From JAWKVD01 sp041398225 (GTDB lineage Bacteria; Pseudomonadota; Alphaproteobacteria; Caulobacterales; Hyphomonadaceae): 64,000 bases of DNA. The notes under the pieces were generated by a model that did no database searches, was not told where the DNA came from, and worked only from the letters and a program-made list of their open reading frames with translations. The translations under genes were made by a program, and so were the position numbers. Shown one piece after another: positions 8,201 through 16,313 of this stretch. The stretch covers positions 124,001 through 188,000 of the forward strand of contig JAWKVD010000003.1 of the NCBI GenBank assembly GCA_041398225.1, given 5' to 3'. Every line of letters starts with the position of its first letter. Position 1 is the first letter of the stretch.

Positions 8201-10414
8201 ATGAGCGGGGCGGACGGTCTTCGGGCCGTGATGATGGGCGTTGTGTCGCCCGGTCTGGCGGTGATCGCGGCGGGCGCCGCGTCCGCCCAGCAAGCGGCGG
8301 TCGAAGCGGTTTCGCCCGAGGCGGTCCAGCAGGGCGTCAGCGTTTTCGAGGCGGCCTATTTCGACAATTTCAATCCGGTCAACGCCGAGGACATGGTGGC
8401 CCGCGTGCCGGGCTTCGTCATCGACGACGGCGACGATCGCCGGGGGTTCGGCGCGACCGCCGGCAATGTGCTGATCAATGGCGAGCGTCCAAGCTCCAAG
8501 ACCGCCGTCTCGGACCAGCTAAAGCGCATCCCGGCGAGTTCCGTCGCCCGGCTTGAGCTGATCTCGGGCAACGCCAGCGATCTCGACGTAAGGGGGCAGG
8601 CCCAGCTTGTGAACGTGGTGCTGAAGCGCGCCTCGCGTTCGGGCGCGCCGGGCACCTGGGTGCTGGCCGCCCGTCACATCCAGTTCTCCGATCGCATCGG
8701 CTACACCGCGCAGGCCTCGAAATCCTTCGCGCTGGGCGAAAAGGCCGAGCTGTCGCTGGACCTGCAATTTCCCAACCTGCGCGGACGCTCTGAGTCGACG
8801 GAATCGCACCGTCTCGCCGACGGCGCGATCATCGAGTCGCGCGACAGCTATGGTCAGCCCAACTATATCGGCGTGGCCGGCGCGGCGTCGCTGAAATGGC
8901 GGCCGGGCGCGTCCGACACGGTGAACATCAACGCGCAGTTCCGGCCGACCTGGGACACGGTCGGCAATGGCCGCCGCATCTACGCCGCCGACGGCGATCT
9001 GGTGCAGGTGCTGGCCGGGCGGTCCGAGCAGGACAACAAGTACAGCGCCGAGATCGGCGGAGACTGGGAGCACACCTTCGGGAAGAGCCTGTCGGTGAAG
9101 CTTCTCGCTCTGGCCAGTTCGTCGGGCTACGACCAGACGCAGGTCTATGAGATCTATGCGCCGGCGACGCTGGTCCGCACCCAGACGCTCGATTCGACCA
9201 TGGAGTCCGGCGAGCGCGTCGGGCGGGGCGTCTTCACCTGGAACGCGCATCCCGATCACACGCTGGAGTTCGGCGCCGAGGGCGCGTTCAATTTCAGCGA
9301 CACGACGCTGGACGTCTTCATCCAGTCGCCGGGCGGACCGCTTGTCCCGGTGCCGCTCGCGGTTTCGGACGCGCGTGTCGAGGAGCTGCGCGGCGAGGTG
9401 TTCTTCACCGACATCTGGTCGGCCTCGGACGCTTTCACGCTGGAGACCGGCCTTACCTTCGAGGCCTCGCGCATCACCCAGACGGGCGATGAGAGCAAGG
9501 AGCGCGAATTCACCTATCCCAAGCCGCGCATCTCCGCGACATGGATGCCGAATGCGGGCGACCAGGTGCGTGTGAGCGTGGAGCGCGACATCTCGCAGCT
9601 GGACTTTTCGGAGTTCGCCTCCTCGCTCAACGTGCTCGATGCGACCTCTATCATCGGCAACCCGGATCTCGAGCCGGAGAAGGCCTGGAAGGGCCGCGTC
9701 GAGTGGGATCGCCGCATGGGCAAGCTTGGCGCTTTCACCGTTGCGGCCTTCCACGACGAGGTGGAGGACGTGCACGACCTTGTGGTGCGGCAGGCTTTGG
9801 ACGGCTCCAATCAGCTCGTCTATGTCGACGCGTTCGGCAATATCGGCGACGGAACCCGCACCGGCGTGGAAGTGAAGGGATCGGCGCCGCTCGATCGCTT
9901 CGGCATCCCGCACGCAGAGCTGCGCGTGAACGGCATCCTGCAGGAAACCCGCGTGACCGATCCGCAGACCGGCGAGGAGCGGTCTTTCTCGTATTCGACG
10001 GAGCGCGCCAGCGGAAGCTCCGCGACGCTCAACACGGGGACGACGCGCTGGGCTTATCTGATCTCTTACCGGCAGGACCTGCCGGGCCTAAAATCCGCCT
10101 GGGGCGGGTCGGTTTCCAACTGGTCGGGCCGCGAGGAATTCCGCCGGGCGGAGCTCTATGAGTACGAGCGCGAGACCGAACGCCTGGACCTGTTCTTCGA
10201 GACCACGGCGATACCCGGACTGACGACGCGCTTTTCGGTCAGCAACATCTTCGCGTCCGACGAACAGCGCACGCGCACGGTCTATGCCGGCGATCCGCTC
10301 ACCACGCCGTCGCCGCGCGCGGGCGGGGTGATCGACCGCATCGAGCGCCGCAAGACCAAGGGCGGGCCGGAGGGAACCCGCACCTTCGGCGTCCAGATCT
10401 CCGGCAAGTTCTAG
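8201..10414 (+). CDS. TonB-dependent outer membrane receptor
   Basis: A 737-residue outer-membrane receptor that would import a ligand using energy from TonB-ExbBD. It has a signal peptide ending near ASAQ (about residue 29), a plug domain (about 50-160; DMVARVPGFVIDDGDDRRGFG, NVLINGERPSSK, LELISGNASDLDVRG) and a beta-barrel ending in Phe (VQISGKF). No carboxypeptidase-like N-terminal domain or STN sigma-signalling domain is seen. The ligand is unknown. A strong ribosome site (GGGGAGGAAAT) precedes the ATG. The gene is oriented against its neighbours and separates nadD from rsfS. No cobalamin riboswitch or obvious Fur site was seen upstream. Confidence 0.92.
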   Translation: MSGADGLRAVMMGVVSPGLAVIAAGAASAQQAAVEAVSPEAVQQGVSVFEAAYFDNFNPVNAEDMVARVPGFVIDDGDDRRGFGATAGNVLINGERPSSKTAVSDQLKRIPASSVARLELISGNASDLDVRGQAQLVNVVLKRASRSGAPGTWVLAARHIQFSDRIGYTAQASKSFALGEKAELSLDLQFPNLRGRSESTESHRLADGAIIESRDSYGQPNYIGVAGAASLKWRPGASDTVNINAQFRPTWDTVGNGRRIYAADGDLVQVLAGRSEQDNKYSAEIGGDWEHTFGKSLSVKLLALASSSGYDQTQVYEIYAPATLVRTQTLDSTMESGERVGRGVFTWNAHPDHTLEFGAEGAFNFSDTTLDVFIQSPGGPLVPVPLAVSDARVEELRGEVFFTDIWSASDAFTLETGLTFEASRITQTGDESKEREFTYPKPRISATWMPNAGDQVRVSVERDISQLDFSEFASSLNVLDATSIIGNPDLEPEKAWKGRVEWDRRMGKLGAFTVAAFHDEVEDVHDLVVRQALDGSNQLVYVDAFGNIGDGTRTGVEVKGSAPLDRFGIPHAELRVNGILQETRVTDPQTGEERSFSYSTERASGSSATLNTGTTRWAYLISYRQDLPGLKSAWGGSVSNWSGREEFRRAELYEYERETERLDLFFETTAIPGLTTRFSVSNIFASDEQRTRTVYAGDPLTTPSPRAGGVIDRIERRKTKGGPEGTRTFGVQISGKF

Positions 10415-10464
10415 GCGGGCGCCGTGGGGCGACCGCTACGGGCAGTTCAAGGACCCGTGGGACG

Positions 10465-11271
10465 TCACCTGGGCGCTGGTTGAGCCGGCGACGCCTTCCT
10501 AGAACCGCCGAAGGCGCGTTTCAGCCAGCCGAAGAGTCCGCCGCCGGACGGTTTGCCGGGCTTGCCGCCCGAGACGCCTGGCGGCGGGGCGCTTGGCGGC
10601 GGAACGCTGGTCGCCGCCGGCTTCGCGCTGGCGGTTGGCCTGGTTTTGGCGGCGTCGGTTGTTCTGCCCCGAAGCGCGGTGGACGAAGTCGCGTCGTAGG
10701 GCGCGTTGAGCAGCGTCCATGCGGGCGCGCTTCGGTTGGAGAGCGTGCGGGCGAGTCCGGGCGCGATGCGCGAGCCTGCGAACATCAGCGCGAAGCGGGA
10801 CGTGCCCGCCTTGGGGCTGGCGCCGGGGCGGCTGACCACGCAAACCGGCAGGGTGCGCGCCAGCGTTCGCCAGTCTTTCCACTGGTCGAAGCTCGCAAGA
10901 CTGTCGGCGCCCATGATCCAGACAAAGCGGGCGCGCGGGGCGCGCCGCTTCAGGGCTTTCACCAGATCGATCGAGTAGCGCGTGCCGAGCTGGGCCTCGA
11001 TGTCGCTCACGCGCACGCGAGGACCGCCGAGAAGCGCCTTGGCCGCCGCGAGCCTTTGCGAGAAGGGCGTTTGCGTCGACTTGAGCGGATTGCCGGGCGA
11101 GGGAATCACCCAGACCGCATCCAGACCCAGCGCCTTGCGCGCGGTTTCGATGAGGTGGAGGTGCCCCGAATGCGGCGGATCGAACGACCCGCCGACAAGA
11201 CCGATGGCGAGCCCGTCCGTGGGGCCGGGCAGCTTGATGGGGAGATGAAGGGTCTCTGCGCGCATAGGCAT
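10465..11271 (-). CDS. nadD: nicotinate-nucleotide adenylyltransferase NadD with C-terminal extension
   Basis: NadD makes deamido-NAD from nicotinate mononucleotide and ATP. The 268-residue product has the nucleotidyltransferase signature GGSFDPPHSGH (27-37), WIMGADSLASFDQW (118-131) and the second ATP-binding motif SSTALR (196-201). Bacterial NadD normally ends shortly after this motif. Here about 67 further residues follow: a Pro/Ala/Lys-rich linker, then GLFGWLKRAFGG (245-256), which could form a short amphipathic helix. The gene converges with the TonB receptor (50 bp between stops) instead of leading into rsfS. ATG is used at 11271 or 11265. Confidence 0.93.
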   Translation of the reverse strand: MPMRAETLHLPIKLPGPTDGLAIGLVGGSFDPPHSGHLHLIETARKALGLDAVWVIPSPGNPLKSTQTPFSQRLAAAKALLGGPRVRVSDIEAQLGTRYSIDLVKALKRRAPRARFVWIMGADSLASFDQWKDWRTLARTLPVCVVSRPGASPKAGTSRFALMFAGSRIAPGLARTLSNRSAPAWTLLNAPYDATSSTALRGRTTDAAKTRPTASAKPAATSVPPPSAPPPGVSGGKPGKPSGGGLFGWLKRAFGGSRKASPAQPAPR

Positions 11272-11352
11272 GCACTATCCCGTTCGCGCGGGATGAGAAG
11301 CGCGTAGCCGGAACATTCCCGTGAATGGACGCCCGATCGGGCGCCCGGCGCC

Positions 11353-12015
11353 TCACCTCTGTGCAACGAGGGTCGTAAGCTGGTCAGGCGACGCAACGAG
11401 AACCCACTTGCCTCCGGCGTCGGTCACCACCTTCTCCCAGTCGTCCAGCATGGCGAAATACTTGTCCGGATCGGCGGGCGAGGACTTGATGACGTTGGAG
11501 GCCACCACGGTGATCCCCGAGAGGTCGAGACTGACGCCTGACGTGTTGCAGTCCTTCGCGAGGTCTTCGATCATGTCCGAGAACACGATGATCGACCGGC
11601 TGGCCTCGGGCCGTTGCCGCAGCTCGAAGGCCGCCTGCGCAAGCGCGCCGCGGATGTCGGTGAACTTGGTCGGCTTGATCTGCTCCGAATAGGTTTTCAG
11701 CTTGCCGAAAATCTCGCGCTTGGCCGCGTCGGCCCGGCTCGGCGTTTCGGGAAGCTGTTCCTGCAGCAGGATTTCTTTCTCGGAAAACGAGCAGGACGAG
11801 ATCTGTCCGGCGCCGATCCAGTCGCCCGGCTGCAGTTTCGACACCAGGAGGCTCGCCGACCGCGCCGCCGCCGGCGCCGACTTGGCGTAGGTGCCGGAGG
11901 CGTCGAAGAGGATGAACACCGACTGGTTGGTCGACGTTACGAGATCGCAGCTCGCCGCCAGCAGCGTTGCGCAGATCAGACCGCCCAGCCCCGTCATGCG
12001 CTTCAAGAGTTTCAC
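11353..12015 (-). CDS. VWA-fold lipoprotein of unknown function
   Basis: A 220-residue exported protein with lipobox LAASC (Cys23). The mature part looks like a von Willebrand factor A domain. A MIDAS-type metal site is suggested by D38-x-S40-x-T42 (FDASGT), T119-D120 (KFTDIRGAL) and D147 (FSDMIED), each at the expected place after a hydrophobic strand. VWA domains usually bind a protein partner through a divalent cation. Translation starts with GTG, overlapping the stop of the upstream membrane-protein gene (GTGA), so the two are probably coupled. I do not recognise the family. By topology it should face the periplasm. Confidence 0.75.
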   Translation of the reverse strand: MKLLKRMTGLGGLICATLLAASCDLVTSTNQSVFILFDASGTYAKSAPAAARSASLLVSKLQPGDWIGAGQISSCSFSEKEILLQEQLPETPSRADAAKREIFGKLKTYSEQIKPTKFTDIRGALAQAAFELRQRPEASRSIIVFSDMIEDLAKDCNTSGVSLDLSGITVVASNVIKSSPADPDKYFAMLDDWEKVVTDAGGKWVLVASPDQLTTLVAQR

Positions 12016-13592
12016 GGGATCGGCCTCGCCATTTCGAGTTCACGTTCGGCTTTTTGCGCCTTGCGCTCTTCCTTGGCGGATCGTCGCGAGTCCGCGCGGG
12101 ATTCCTTTTCCTCTCGTCGCACTTCGTCGGCGGCGGCGCGTGCGGCCTTCCGGTCCTCGAAGTCGCGTTCGGGCGATGCGTGGATGGAGCGGAAGCCGTG
12201 CTCCATGGTTTCGCCGATCGCCTTGAACACGGAGCCCATCACGATCAGTACGTTGGCCCAGAAGATGTGCCACAGGAACACCGAGTTGCGCACGATGGTC
12301 TCGAGCGGCAGGGCCGCCGTCGCGAGCATCCACGGGATCAGAACGGCCAGGATGATCTGCGCCATGGTGATCAGGTTCACCCCGTTCCCGGGCTCGGCCG
12401 TTTCCACCGCCGCGTCCGCCGGAACGGCGCTTCCGGCCGCGGCCGCATCGGCGCCGGCCGCCGCGACGCCCGCCGCATCCACGCTGGGCTGCAGGAACAG
12501 GTCGGCCGCGAGCCGGCTGGTCGCCATGTCGTTTTCCATGATCTGCTCGCGCACGATGGCGAGAGACGCCTCAAGGAAGGAGAACGCGGCGAGGAAGGCG
12601 AACGCCACCCAGAACATGATCTTGCGGCTGCCGTCAGACATGCCGCCGAAGGTGGGGATCAGCTTTGTGAACCCTGCCGCGTCCATCAGGACGACGCCGG
12701 CCACGAATTCGAGGAAGATGACGATCATCGCCGCGAAGGTCGGCAGGCCGATGCCGGCGATGCGCGAACCTTCGCCCACGATTTCGGCCATCGGCCGCTG
12801 GATCAGGAAGAAGTTGAGGAACACGCCCGACAGCGCGATCATCGTGATGAACAGGGCGATCACCCACGGCATCAGGATCGACTGGCGGGACGCGGCTTCA
12901 AGCCGCGTCTTCTGATCGGGGCTCACCGCCTCTTCGAACTGGCGGAAGGTGTCCGTCACCCGGTCCGCATTGGCGTTGAAGTTGGTGCACACCTTGGAGA
13001 GGCGCTCGGCGTTCTGCTGAACGCGCGGCGCTTCCGCCTTCAGCGCGATCAGCTGCGGCCGCACGCTGGAGAGCTGCTCTTTCATGGCGCGGGCCAGGGC
13101 CGATGTCGTGTTGCGCTCGACCTTCGAGGCGCCGCGGCCTTCCTCGATGCCGTCCAGCGCGACGCGCAGCTTGCGCTCGGCCAGTTCGTCGACATTGATC
13201 TCCGAGATTTTCTCGGCCGACAGCGACAGGGTGGTGGCGCTCTTGTCGAGCTTGGCGATGATCGGTCCCGTTTCGGAGGGGAGCTTCTCGGCCTGCGTCC
13301 GGACGCGGTTCGCCAGAACGATCATCCGGTCCTGATACTCTTCCGCGCGGAAGGCGGCGATGCGCTCGTCCGCCGTGTTGCGGAGTCCGTTGCCGCGTCC
13401 GAGCAGCCAGACGCCCATATTGTGAATGGAGCCGCGCAGCGCCCACAACAGGCCCAGCAGGACGACAATCGCCAGCACGACCGCCACCGCGAGCGGCCAG
13501 CCATAAGGGATTCCAAGGAAGGAGCCCGCAGCTCCGCTAACGTCAGTGGTGGAGACGCCTGTCTCCATCATCGGATCAATCGTTTGTTCCAC
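12012..13592 (-). CDS. polytopic membrane protein with coiled-coil domain, unknown function
   Basis: An integral membrane protein of about 526 residues that I cannot name. Numbering from the longest frame (start 13643), it has a transmembrane segment at 49-69 and a long, charged, probably helical region at 90-250. Further membrane segments lie at 256-281, 298-321, 342-364, 424-444 and 452-475, with a low-complexity Ala-rich loop at 385-420. The C-terminal tail (490-540) is a highly charged Arg/Glu/Lys/Ala helix. Start candidates are GTG 13643, GTG 13592 (preceded by CAGGCAGG, chosen) and ATG 13571. Its stop overlaps the start of the VWA lipoprotein gene, so the pair probably forms one complex across the inner membrane and periplasm. 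Confidence 0.75.
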   Translation of the reverse strand: MEQTIDPMMETGVSTTDVSGAAGSFLGIPYGWPLAVAVVLAIVVLLGLLWALRGSIHNMGVWLLGRGNGLRNTADERIAAFRAEEYQDRMIVLANRVRTQAEKLPSETGPIIAKLDKSATTLSLSAEKISEINVDELAERKLRVALDGIEEGRGASKVERNTTSALARAMKEQLSSVRPQLIALKAEAPRVQQNAERLSKVCTNFNANADRVTDTFRQFEEAVSPDQKTRLEAASRQSILMPWVIALFITMIALSGVFLNFFLIQRPMAEIVGEGSRIAGIGLPTFAAMIVIFLEFVAGVVLMDAAGFTKLIPTFGGMSDGSRKIMFWVAFAFLAAFSFLEASLAIVREQIMENDMATSRLAADLFLQPSVDAAGVAAAGADAAAAGSAVPADAAVETAEPGNGVNLITMAQIILAVLIPWMLATAALPLETIVRNSVFLWHIFWANVLIVMGSVFKAIGETMEHGFRSIHASPERDFEDRKAARAAADEVRREEKESRADSRRSAKEERKAQKAERELEMARPIP

Positions 13593-13791
13593 GTCCTGCC
13601 TGCAAGTTGAGTTGAACCAACCCCCTTGAAGGACCCACAGCACCCATCGACGTTTGAACCCTGCATGCGGGCGGATATGTGGCGCGACAAATTACAATGC
13701 CGCAAGGCTTGCGCCCGCATCCCCTTCAGCGTGCGGGGCGACGGTTAAGAGTTGCTTTACCCTCGCAGCGCGCAAGGACGCCTGACCAGGT

Positions 13792-13819
13792 GATGATGTT
13801 CGGGCGATGATGTTCGGGC
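13792..13819. repeat. 14-bp tandem direct repeat
   Basis: The unit gatgatgttcgggc occurs twice head to tail (13792-13805, 13806-13819). A degenerate copy, gataatgttcgc, lies at 13833-13844. No coding sequence overlaps it. Confidence 0.7.
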
Positions 13820-13898
13820 GATCCAGTCCGGACGATAATGTTCGCGGTCGCTAGCGTGCTGGGGCGTGCAGGCCGCCGGGCGGGACCGAACATGAAAA

Positions 13899-13917
13899 CG
13901 CCCCGCAGGGCGGGGCG
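13899..13917 (-). terminator. Rho-independent terminator of cytochrome c gene
   Basis: A perfect 8-bp stem cgccccgc/gcggggcg with loop agg is followed on the minus strand by TTTTC. It lies 25 bp past the stop of the anchored cytochrome c gene. Confidence 0.8.
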
Positions 13918-13942
13918 CTGACATAGCCGGTTGTAACGAACC

Positions 13943-14692
13943 CTAGTGCTCGGCGGGCGCCGGCGCTTCGGTCGCGCCCTCGGGGGCGGTTTCCTGCGCC
14001 GGAGCGTCTCCGCCTTCGGCGGCCACGCCTTCAGCCGGCGCGGCTCCGTCCTCGGCCGCCGCCATTTCGGTCGGCTCCTCGGCCTTAGGCGGCAGCGGAT
14101 CGGGAAGCGGATAGGGCGTATCGGCGTTCGAGCGCAGATAGGCGATCAGGTTGATGCGGTCTTTCTCTTTCCGGATGCCGACGAAGTTCATCGCCGTGCC
14201 GGTCACATAGCGCTTCGGCCCCTCGAGGAAGTGGTTGAGGTGCTCATAGTCCCAGACGCCGTCGAGCGCGGAGAGCGAGTTGTCGCCCGTCGAATATTTG
14301 AAGTCGCCGACCGAGGCGATGTCGCGTCCGACCACCGCGTAGAGATCCGGTCCCTGCAGCGCGCCTTCGCCTTTGCCGAAATGGTGGCATTGCTGGCACT
14401 TCACCGCCACGTCCTTGCCGGCCTGAATGTCGGCGGAGGCGAGCACGACGCCCCAGTCGATCGGGCCTTTTTCTTCCTCGGCCGGCGCAGCGCCGCCCGC
14501 GCCGCCTTCCGGCGCCACGCAGTATTCCTTGAACACCGAGCAGTCCTTCACGCCGCCGGCGGCCTCGGCCTCTTCATGGCCGTGTCCTTCGCCGGTGTGG
14601 AAGAAGGCGCCTGAAACCGAGTTCAGGCCCACTATCACCAGCCCCGTGGCGAGGATGGAGAAGAAGATCTTGTTGGCGGTAAGATCGCTCAT
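13943..14692 (-). CDS. membrane-anchored cytochrome c, CycM-like
   Basis: A 249-residue electron carrier with an uncleaved N-terminal anchor (about residues 8-30) and one class I cytochrome c domain (about 85-190). The haem site is C99-QQ-C102-H103, and M168 (GTAMNF) is the likely axial ligand. CycM-type proteins pass electrons from the bc1 complex to terminal oxidases at the periplasmic face. Two unusual parts are visible: a spacer containing a second Cys pair (KDCSVFKEYC, 49-58) and an Ala/Glu/Pro-rich C-terminal tail of about 50 residues after the domain. The start at 14692 gives a proper anchor; the frame extends further upstream without support. Divergent from pheA. Confidence 0.88.
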   Translation of the reverse strand: MSDLTANKIFFSILATGLVIVGLNSVSGAFFHTGEGHGHEEAEAAGGVKDCSVFKEYCVAPEGGAGGAAPAEEEKGPIDWGVVLASADIQAGKDVAVKCQQCHHFGKGEGALQGPDLYAVVGRDIASVGDFKYSTGDNSLSALDGVWDYEHLNHFLEGPKRYVTGTAMNFVGIRKEKDRINLIAYLRSNADTPYPLPDPLPPKAEEPTEMAAAEDGAAPAEGVAAEGGDAPAQETAPEGATEAPAPAEH

Positions 14693-14984
14693 GGACCCGT
14701 CATCCTGCCTGCCGCGCCGGAAACCCCGGCGCCCATAACCAAAATCGCCCGGAAAGCGACGATTCGCCCGGGCGAGAGCCGGGCGTCTTCTGGCACGGTA
14801 CAATCGGCTCCGCAACTCGCGGAAGACGGGCGAAACGACGCATTCTGTCGCATTTCGCCCCGCCGCATTTAACCGGCGTCGCGAGGGCGTTCGCCTGGCG
14901 GCCTGACCGCGGCAGGACAGGTCTCCAACGCCATGGTTGCCGGAGGGGCTTGCCTGCGGGCATAGAGGCGGCCACGGAGACGAC

Positions 14985-15854
14985 ATGAAACCCAGGATCG
15001 CATTTCAGGGGGAGTTGGGCGCCAACTCCCATATCGCTTGCGCCGAAACCCGGCCCGACCTCGAGCCGATGCCGTGCGCGACCTTCGAGGATGTGTTCCA
15101 GGCCGCCGCAACAGGCGAGGCGGAGTTGGCCATGATCCCTGTGGAAAACTCCATCGCCGGCCGCGTGGCCGACATTCACCACCTGCTGCCGACCTCGCCC
15201 CTGTCGATCCTGGCCGAGCACTTCATGCCGATCCGCTTCCAGCTGATGGCCCCCAAGGGCGCGCAACTGGACGGCATACGCACGGCCCGCAGCCACATCA
15301 TGGCGCTTGGCCAGTGCCGCAACTTCCTGCGCCAGCATGGCATCCTCGCGCGCACCACGGCGGACACGGCCGGAGCGGCGCGCGAAGTGGCCGAGGAGGG
15401 CGATCCGGCGGTCGCGGCCATCGCGCCGGCGATGGCGGCCGAGGTTTATGGCCTCGACATTCTCGCCCGCGATATCGAGGACGCCGCCCACAACACCACG
15501 CGCTTCGTGATCATGGGGCGCGATCCGGAGCCGTTCGAGAAGGATGATCCGGCGGGAGCGGAGGGCTGGGTGACGGCCTTCGTGTTCCGTGTCCGCAACG
15601 TTCCGTCGGCCCTTTACAAGGCGCTGGGCGGCTTCGCCACCAATGGCGTCAACATGACCAAGCTCGAGAGCTATCAGGTCGGCGGCGCGTTTTCGGCCAC
15701 CCAGTTCTACAGCGAGGTGGAGGGCCACCCGGAGGACCCGGCGCTGATGCGCGCGCTCGACGAACTCAGCTTCTTCTCATCGGAGATCAAGCACCTCGGG
15801 GTCTTCCCGGCCCATCCCTACAGAAAGACCGCCGCGCGTTTGGCGGGCGGCTGA
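14985..15854 (+). CDS. pheA: prephenate dehydratase PheA
   Basis: PheA converts prephenate to phenylpyruvate in phenylalanine synthesis. The 289-residue monofunctional enzyme has a periplasmic-binding-protein-like catalytic domain (about 1-180) with VENSIAGRV (53-61) and the hallmark TTRF (171-174). A C-terminal ACT domain (about 195-280) gives phenylalanine feedback control. Its Phe-binding motif reads LESYQVGG instead of the ESRP of enterobacterial enzymes, which is common in alphaproteobacteria. The ATG at 14985 follows GGAGACGAC. No chorismate mutase domain is fused, and no other aromatic-pathway gene is adjacent. Confidence 0.95.
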   Translation: MKPRIAFQGELGANSHIACAETRPDLEPMPCATFEDVFQAAATGEAELAMIPVENSIAGRVADIHHLLPTSPLSILAEHFMPIRFQLMAPKGAQLDGIRTARSHIMALGQCRNFLRQHGILARTTADTAGAAREVAEEGDPAVAAIAPAMAAEVYGLDILARDIEDAAHNTTRFVIMGRDPEPFEKDDPAGAEGWVTAFVFRVRNVPSALYKALGGFATNGVNMTKLESYQVGGAFSATQFYSEVEGHPEDPALMRALDELSFFSSEIKHLGVFPAHPYRKTAARLAGG

Positions 15855-16313
15855 CGGCTTCCTACATCGCGGGTCCAATTCATGCGCCGGGGCCCGCACC
15901 TCGCCGCATGGGAACCACGTCCCCGCCACAATCCGGCGGTCTGCTTGGCTTCAGGAAGTTCGGTTCAGCGGCGGTTCAGCTGGGAACCCCTAGTCCATCT
16001 GCGCGTGTTTCATGACGGCTGCTCGCAAGCGCGAGCGGTCTCGCGCAAGTATTTCTCATGTAATGATAAGTATTTCTCAGGCGGCGAAGGTTGTGTTGCA
16101 ACCGAGCAACTGACTTGTATTTAATCATTCCGGAGAGAAATTGCCTTTGTTCTGTGCAACAACTTGCTCCATATCGTGCTTCTGCTGGGGGAACACAGCA
16201 GCGGCTGGTCCGTTTAAACCGGACTCGCCGACTAAACGCCAACCCACGGGGACGGATGAAGGAGCGCACAGACGCTGCCCGCCCAGCCCCGGCAAGAACT
16301 GGAGCATACCAGA
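15855..16313. other. 459-bp regulatory gap upstream of outer-membrane protein gene
   Basis: No gene is supported here. The segment 16000-16200 is noticeably AT-richer than the surroundings and probably carries the promoter and leader of the outer-membrane protein. It contains several small repeats: cggttcag twice (15961-15968, 15972-15979), a gctcgc/gcgagc stem-loop (16021-16036), two aagtatttctca copies and a gttgc/gcaac inverted repeat (16095-16110). A small RNA cannot be excluded. Confidence 0.5.
16047..16079. promoter_or_regulatory. pair of 12-bp direct repeats, candidate regulator site
   Basis: The sequence aagtatttctca appears at 16047-16058 and again at 16068-16079. The 21-bp period (two helical turns) places both copies on the same DNA face. 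The site lies about 240 bp upstream of the outer-membrane protein start. Confidence 0.45.

Larger units (their letters stand above)
13644..13942. other. intergenic region with short tandem repeat and terminator
   Basis: No gene is supported in this gap. It holds a 14-bp tandem duplication (13792-13819), a weaker third copy and the cytochrome c terminator. The part nearest 13644 should contain the promoter of the membrane-protein/VWA operon, but no convincing -35/-10 pair was recognised. Confidence 0.5.
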
